Source: Lentisphaerota bacterium
GTDB taxonomy: Bacteria; Verrucomicrobiota; Kiritimatiellia; RFP12; UBA3636
DNA: 7,284 nucleotides
Assembly: GCA_012514445.1 (NCBI GenBank)
Contig: JAAZAI010000133.1
Span: forward strand, 1-7,284
Direction: 5' to 3'
Below are positions 3,871 through 7,284 of this stretch, one piece after another. Position numbers and translations under genes: made by a program. A model generated the notes under the pieces. That model had not been told where the DNA came from, did no database searches, and saw nothing but the letters and a program-made list of their open reading frames with translations. How positions within the stretch are numbered: position 1 is the stretch's first letter; every line of letters begins with the position of its first letter.

Positions 3871-6312
3871 ATGATCAAGCGAAAAAAGCAATTCGGGTTC
3901 CACAAGCCCGCGGTCGGCGCGTTCCCGCGCGAGACGCCGCTCGAAACCCATATCATCGGCGTGCTCTCCATGGCCCGCAGCGGCACGGGCTTCGTCGCCG
4001 CCGACGACGGCGGCGAGGACATCATCATCCCGCAGGAGTCCGTCGGGCAGGCGCTGCCCGGCGACCGCGTCTCCGTCTCGAAGCTCCCGCCGCGCCGCAG
4101 CGACGGGCGCCGCATGGGCCGCATCGAGAAGGTCCTCGAGCGCGGCCAGACCGACATCGTCTGCACGCTGCGCCGCACGGGCCAGTATCTCGCCGCCGTG
4201 CCGATGATCCCCAACTACCAGCACACGTTCAACATCGCGGACCCCAAGGGCGCGAAGGAGGGCGACCGCGTCATCGTGCGCTTCACCGCCTGGGACAACC
4301 CGCTGCTCAACCCCGACGCCGAGGTCGCCGGGGTGATCGGCCCCGCCGACAACCCCTCGCTCGACACCGAGGCGATCATCCGCATGTACGGCCTGCCGGG
4401 CGATTTCCCGCCGGCCGCGCTCCGCGAAGCCCAGACCGTCTCCGCCAAGCTCGCCCACCACGACCGCCGCGAGGACCTGCGCGGCAAGCTCATCGTCACG
4501 ATCGACCCCGCCACCGCCAAGGACTTCGACGATGCGCTCTCGCTTGAGCACGACGCCGAAGGTCGGCGCGTTCTCGGCGTGCACATCGCGGACGTCTCCC
4601 ATTTCGTGCGCACCGGTTCCGAACTCGATGCCGAGGCGCGCAAGCGCGGCACGAGCGTGTACCTGGTCGACAAGGTGATTCCGATGCTGCCCGAACAGCT
4701 CTCCAACGGCGTCTGCAGCCTCGTGCCGGGCGAAGACCGCCTCGCGTTCTCCGCGTTCCTGACGTTCAATGCCGCCGGCGTCGTCATCGAGCGCCGTCTG
4801 ACGCGCTCGGTGATCCGCTCGAAGCTGCGCCTCTCCTACGAACAGGCGCAGGAGATCATCGACGGCGCCCCGGCCGCCGCGCAGCTCGGCACGGCCGAGG
4901 CGCGCGAGCTGGTGCTCGCGCTCAACACGCTCTCGCAGCAGCTCCGCGCGAACCGCTTCAAGCGCTTCGCGCTGGACATCTCCTCGCCCGAAATGCAAGT
5001 GGACCTCGACGCCGACGGCATGATGATCGGCGTCCATCCGGCGGTCCATTCGGTCTCGCACGAGCTCGTCGAGGAGGCGATGGTCGCCGCGAACGAAGCC
5101 GTCGCCGCCGAGCTCTCGGGCCGCCACATCCCCTACATCTCGCGCTTCCACGACGCCCCCGATCCCGAGAAGATCGCGGACCTGGCGGCCGCGGTCGCCA
5201 CGCTCGGACTCGAGCCCGGCGACCTCATGCACACCGGCAACCTCGCGCGGCTGCTCAAGGCCGTCCACGGGACGCCGCTCCAGTACTACGTGGGCATGCT
5301 CGTGCTGCGCAGCATGAAGCGCGCGGAGTACACCGTCGAGCACGAGGGGCACTTCGGCCTGGCCAAGCGATTCTACAGCCACTTCACCTCGCCGATCCGC
5401 CGCTACCCCGACCTCGTGCTCCACCGTCAGCTCGCGGCGATGCTCGCGGGCGACGCGGCCGCGCAGCCCGGCCGCGGGGAGCTGGCCGCCATCGCGAAGA
5501 CCTCCACCGACGCGGAGTTCCGCGCCGAGCAGGCGTCGCGCGACCTGATCGAGATGAAGAAGTACCGCTTCCTCGCCCAGCAGATCGCGGACGGCAAGCC
5601 GCTCGAGTACGACGCGGTCGTGGTCAAGGTCATGGACTTCGGCGTCTTCGTCGAAATCCCGGAGGTGCAGATCGGCGGTCTCATCCACGTCTCCGCGCTC
5701 TCCGAGAAGTACGTCCGCTACGACAACTTCCAGGAGCGCCTCGTCGCGCCGGGGCTATCGGTCGGCTCGGGCGACACGCTGCGCGTGCTCGTCTCGGGCG
5801 TGAACTTCGACGAGCGGAAGGTCGACTTCAGCGTCGTCGGCATCCAGGGCGGCGAACGCCCCCGGCGCGACCTCTCCTCGCAGGCGGTCCGCCGCCGCGA
5901 GCGCCGCGAGCGGCGGAGTGGAGACTCCGCCACGGGCAGGCCGTCGGCCAAGGCCCCGGCGCACTCCCGCGGCGCGTCCGCCTCCAAGTCCGCCGGACAT
6001 TCCCGAGGCGCCGAGGCCGGTTCGGCCCGCTCGCACGGCCGCAAGCATGAGACGCAGGGCGCCAGACCCGAAGCGCACGGCCGCAAGCATGAGACGCAAG
6101 GCGCCAAGTCCGAAGCGCACGGCCGCAAGCATGAGACGCAGGGCCGCAAACCCGAAGCAGCCGAGCGCAAGCCTGAGACTCACGGTCGCAAATCGGAAAC
6201 CCGGGCGCCGCGTGGCGATGGTTTCGGCGCCGCAGGTCAGCGCAAGAGCGCCGGAAACGGATACTTCGCCAAGGGCGGCGGCAAGCAGAAAAGCAGCGGG
6301 CGAGCCCGCTAG
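3871..6312 (+). CDS. rnr: RNase R family 3'-5' exoribonuclease
   Basis: A protein of 813 residues that degrades structured RNA processively from the 3' end. Cold-shock-like RNA-binding domains lie at about 28-68 and 90-157. The RNB catalytic domain (about 195-530) contains IDPATAKDFDDAL, with the four metal-binding aspartates at 212, 218, 220 and 221, then HIADVSHFV and, at 504-514, HFTSPIRRYPD with the conserved arginines. An S1 domain follows (about 576-656: VVVKVMDFGVFVEI, GLIHVSALSEKYV). A long basic tail (657-813) carries 14-residue repeats. The winged-helix domain found at the N-terminus of many RNase R proteins is absent: cold-shock domain 1 begins within 30 residues of the start. The ATG at 3871 is preferred over the GTG at 3787, since the 28 extra residues look non-conserved and a putative promoter overlaps them. 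The RBS is weak (AAGG at about 3855-3858). The patatin gene follows after 19 bases, suggesting co-transcription. It could be called RNase II-like, but the S1 domain plus basic tail favours RNase R. Confidence 0.93.
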   Translation: MIKRKKQFGFHKPAVGAFPRETPLETHIIGVLSMARSGTGFVAADDGGEDIIIPQESVGQALPGDRVSVSKLPPRRSDGRRMGRIEKVLERGQTDIVCTLRRTGQYLAAVPMIPNYQHTFNIADPKGAKEGDRVIVRFTAWDNPLLNPDAEVAGVIGPADNPSLDTEAIIRMYGLPGDFPPAALREAQTVSAKLAHHDRREDLRGKLIVTIDPATAKDFDDALSLEHDAEGRRVLGVHIADVSHFVRTGSELDAEARKRGTSVYLVDKVIPMLPEQLSNGVCSLVPGEDRLAFSAFLTFNAAGVVIERRLTRSVIRSKLRLSYEQAQEIIDGAPAAAQLGTAEARELVLALNTLSQQLRANRFKRFALDISSPEMQVDLDADGMMIGVHPAVHSVSHELVEEAMVAANEAVAAELSGRHIPYISRFHDAPDPEKIADLAAAVATLGLEPGDLMHTGNLARLLKAVHGTPLQYYVGMLVLRSMKRAEYTVEHEGHFGLAKRFYSHFTSPIRRYPDLVLHRQLAAMLAGDAAAQPGRGELAAIAKTSTDAEFRAEQASRDLIEMKKYRFLAQQIADGKPLEYDAVVVKVMDFGVFVEIPEVQIGGLIHVSALSEKYVRYDNFQERLVAPGLSVGSGDTLRVLVSGVNFDERKVDFSVVGIQGGERPRRDLSSQAVRRRERRERRSGDSATGRPSAKAPAHSRGASASKSAGHSRGAEAGSARSHGRKHETQGARPEAHGRKHETQGAKSEAHGRKHETQGRKPEAAERKPETHGRKSETRAPRGDGFGAAGQRKSAGNGYFAKGGGKQKSSGRAR
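5912..5931. repeat. Perfect palindrome embedded in the RNase R tail
   Basis: GGCGGAGT at 5912-5919 and ACTCCGCC at 5924-5931 form a perfect 8-bp inverted repeat around a GGAG loop. It lies in frame at the beginning of the variable tail, encoding part of RRSGDSATG, where the composition is low-complexity. It looks like a REP-type palindromic unit inserted into a tolerant, disordered coding segment. The pairing is seen directly; the insertion history is inference. Confidence 0.45.
6034..6201 (+). repeat. 42-bp tandem repeat encoding basic 14-residue units
   Basis: Four head-to-tail 42-base units start at 6034, 6076, 6118 and 6160. The first three encode HGRKHETQGARPEA, HGRKHETQGAKSEA and HGRKHETQGRKPEA; the fourth is degenerate, AERKPETHGRKSET. 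Units 1-3 are nearly identical at the DNA level, indicating recent duplication, while unit 4 has drifted. The units are hydrophilic and rich in Arg, Lys, His and Glu, so the tail is probably disordered. Basic tails in RNase R proteins contribute to RNA or ribosome contacts; the same role here is an inference. The unit length is a multiple of three, so copy-number changes keep the frame. Confidence 0.9.
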
Positions 6313-6318
6313 AGCAAC

Positions 6319-6325
6319 GGAGGAG
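6319..6325 (+). promoter_or_regulatory. Strong ribosome binding site of the patatin gene
   Basis: GGAGGAG lies six bases before the ATG at 6332 and fixes that start. It sits in the 19-base gap after the RNase R stop, consistent with an internal cistron of one transcript. It is the best-placed canonical RBS in the window. Confidence 0.8.
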
Positions 6326-6331
6326 TCGGCG

Positions 6332-7284
6332 ATGGCAGCGCCGCAGGAGCGCGATTCGGAGCAACGCTGGACGGCGGTTCGGAACGTGTTCCGCCGCTCG
6401 CGGCGGCGCGTGCGCACGGCCGTGGTGTTCGGCAGCGGCGGTGCGCGCGGCTGGGCGCACGCCGGGGTGATGAAGGCCTTCCGCGAGACCGGCTTCAAGC
6501 CGGACCTCGTCGTCGGCACCAGCATCGGCTCGATCGCGGCGGCCATCCAGGCGGCGGGCGCGCTCGACGCCTTCCTCAAATTTTCGGAAGACCTCGACTG
6601 GTTCAAGGCCACGCAACTGTTCATCGAGTTCGGCATCCCGCGGGGCGGCCTGATCGAAGGACGCAAAGTGGCGGGCTTCCTGAGCGAGATGATCCCGGTG
6701 GAGCGCATCGAGGCGCTGCCGCTGCCGTACGCCGCCGTCGCGACCGATCTGGAGACGGCCGAGCCGGTCGTCTTCACGCGCGGCCCGCTGATCGAAGCCA
6801 TGCGGGCCTCCATTTCAATCCCGGGCATCTTCACGCCGGTGCGCCACGGCGGCCGGCTGCTCGTCGACGGCGGCATCGTCAACCCCCTGCCCGTCGACGT
6901 GGCCCGCGCGATGGGCGCGACGCATGTGGTCGCGGTCAACATCAACAACGCCCTCGTCGCGCCGGAGCCGGACGGCGTCCCGCGTCCCGGCAACATGGCC
7001 GAACTGATGCACCAGCACCTGCTGCGGCTCGCCGAGACCGTGGGCAAGCTCCCCGCGAGGCGTCGGCGCAAGGACGCCGACGAGGGGCCGAAGATGAACC
7101 TCTTCGACGTGTTCACGCGAACATTGCGGATCGCCGAGGACCGGCTGACGCAGGATTGCATCCGGGCGAATCCCCCGGACGTGCTGATCGAGCCGGCGGT
7201 GGGCGACATCGCCACGATGGACTTCAGTCGCGCGGCGGTGGCGGTGCAGGCGGGCTACGCCGCCGCGATGGCGACGATCCAACG
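6332..7284 (+). CDS. Patatin-like phospholipase, RssA/NTE type (3' end outside window)
   Basis: The first 317 residues are present; no stop is reached by the window end. After a basic leader (RRSRRRVR, 21-28) comes the patatin fold. The oxyanion-hole loop is GSGGARGWAHAG (34-45). The nucleophile elbow is GTSIG with Ser64 (62-66). The catalytic Asp is in DGGIVNPLPVD (Asp179, at 6866-6868). Ser and Asp form the Ser-Asp dyad of this family, which hydrolyses acyl esters of phospholipids or lysophospholipids. There is no signal peptide, so it is probably cytoplasmic or peripheral at the inner membrane, the basic N-terminus perhaps aiding membrane contact. The spacing of motifs fits bacterial RssA/YchK-type proteins. 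The region after about 235 (KLPARRRRKDADEG) is a charged insertion with no visible motif. It is probably co-transcribed with RNase R 19 bases upstream. The family is clear; the substrate is unknown. Confidence 0.92.
   Translation, partial: MAAPQERDSEQRWTAVRNVFRRSRRRVRTAVVFGSGGARGWAHAGVMKAFRETGFKPDLVVGTSIGSIAAAIQAAGALDAFLKFSEDLDWFKATQLFIEFGIPRGGLIEGRKVAGFLSEMIPVERIEALPLPYAAVATDLETAEPVVFTRGPLIEAMRASISIPGIFTPVRHGGRLLVDGGIVNPLPVDVARAMGATHVVAVNINNALVAPEPDGVPRPGNMAELMHQHLLRLAETVGKLPARRRRKDADEGPKMNLFDVFTRTLRIAEDRLTQDCIRANPPDVLIEPAVGDIATMDFSRAAVAVQAGYAAAMATIQ

Noticed and set aside
3847..5688. 613-residue open frame on the minus strand
   Set aside because: It lies antisense to the RNase R gene, whose motifs are unmistakable. 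Its composition (runs of Asp, Glu, Val, Arg, Gly) is the usual mirror of a GC-rich gene.
6034..6201. Possible CRISPR array
   Set aside because: The 42-base units are directly adjacent with no spacers and are translated in the RNase R frame.
5755..7215. 486-residue minus-strand open frame across RNase R and patatin
   Set aside because: It is antisense to two well-supported genes, and its repeats are the mirror of the 42-bp repeat.

Overview
The window is GC-rich with strong G/C bias at third codon positions. All complete genes run left to right on the + strand. A CBM9-like lipoprotein, a LacI-family regulator and a GH78 rhamnosidase fragment lie together, which suggests a polysaccharide-degrading environmental bacterium. 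A member of the Planctomycetes-Verrucomicrobia-Kiritimatiellota-Lentisphaerota group would fit, but this is inferred from gene content only and no rRNA or marker gene in the window fixes it.

Layout. Positions 1-71 look like the last codons of a + strand gene, ending inside a short GATTAN hexamer array. Positions 72-527 contain no convincing gene but are rich in structure: a 16-bp perfect inverted repeat (196-211 / 467-482) brackets about 290 bp, and inside it lies a self-complementary stem-loop cluster (289-376). From 492 a promoter with an overlapping palindrome drives a ribbon-helix-helix (VapB-like) antitoxin gene (528-830) that has no recognisable toxin after it. The antitoxin stop overlaps the start of a CBM9-like lipoprotein (827-1600) as ATGA. 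The lipoprotein stop in turn overlaps the GTG start of a LacI-family regulator (1597-2673) as GTGA. The three genes are therefore packed as one unit.

From 2674 to 3764 the DNA looks rearranged. A short coding-like reverse-strand tail (2675 to about 2780) abuts a GH78 alpha-L-rhamnosidase remnant. That remnant lacks its N-terminal region, an internal block expected to carry the catalytic acid, and part of its C-terminus, yet it stays open in one frame for about 1 kb.

The right half is a housekeeping block. A putative extended -10 promoter (3767-3796) precedes an RNase R-family exoribonuclease (3871-6312) with intact catalytic aspartates and a long basic tail. The tail carries four 14-residue repeats and an embedded palindrome. 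A patatin/RssA-like phospholipase (6332 to the window end, incomplete) follows 19 bases later with a strong ribosome binding site.

I see no CRISPR array, tRNA, rRNA, transposase or phage gene. I do not see a convincing undescribed multi-gene system. The observations most worth a second look are the inverted-repeat element upstream of the orphan antitoxin, the toxin-less antitoxin coupled to a carbohydrate-binding lipoprotein, and the scrambled rhamnosidase locus.
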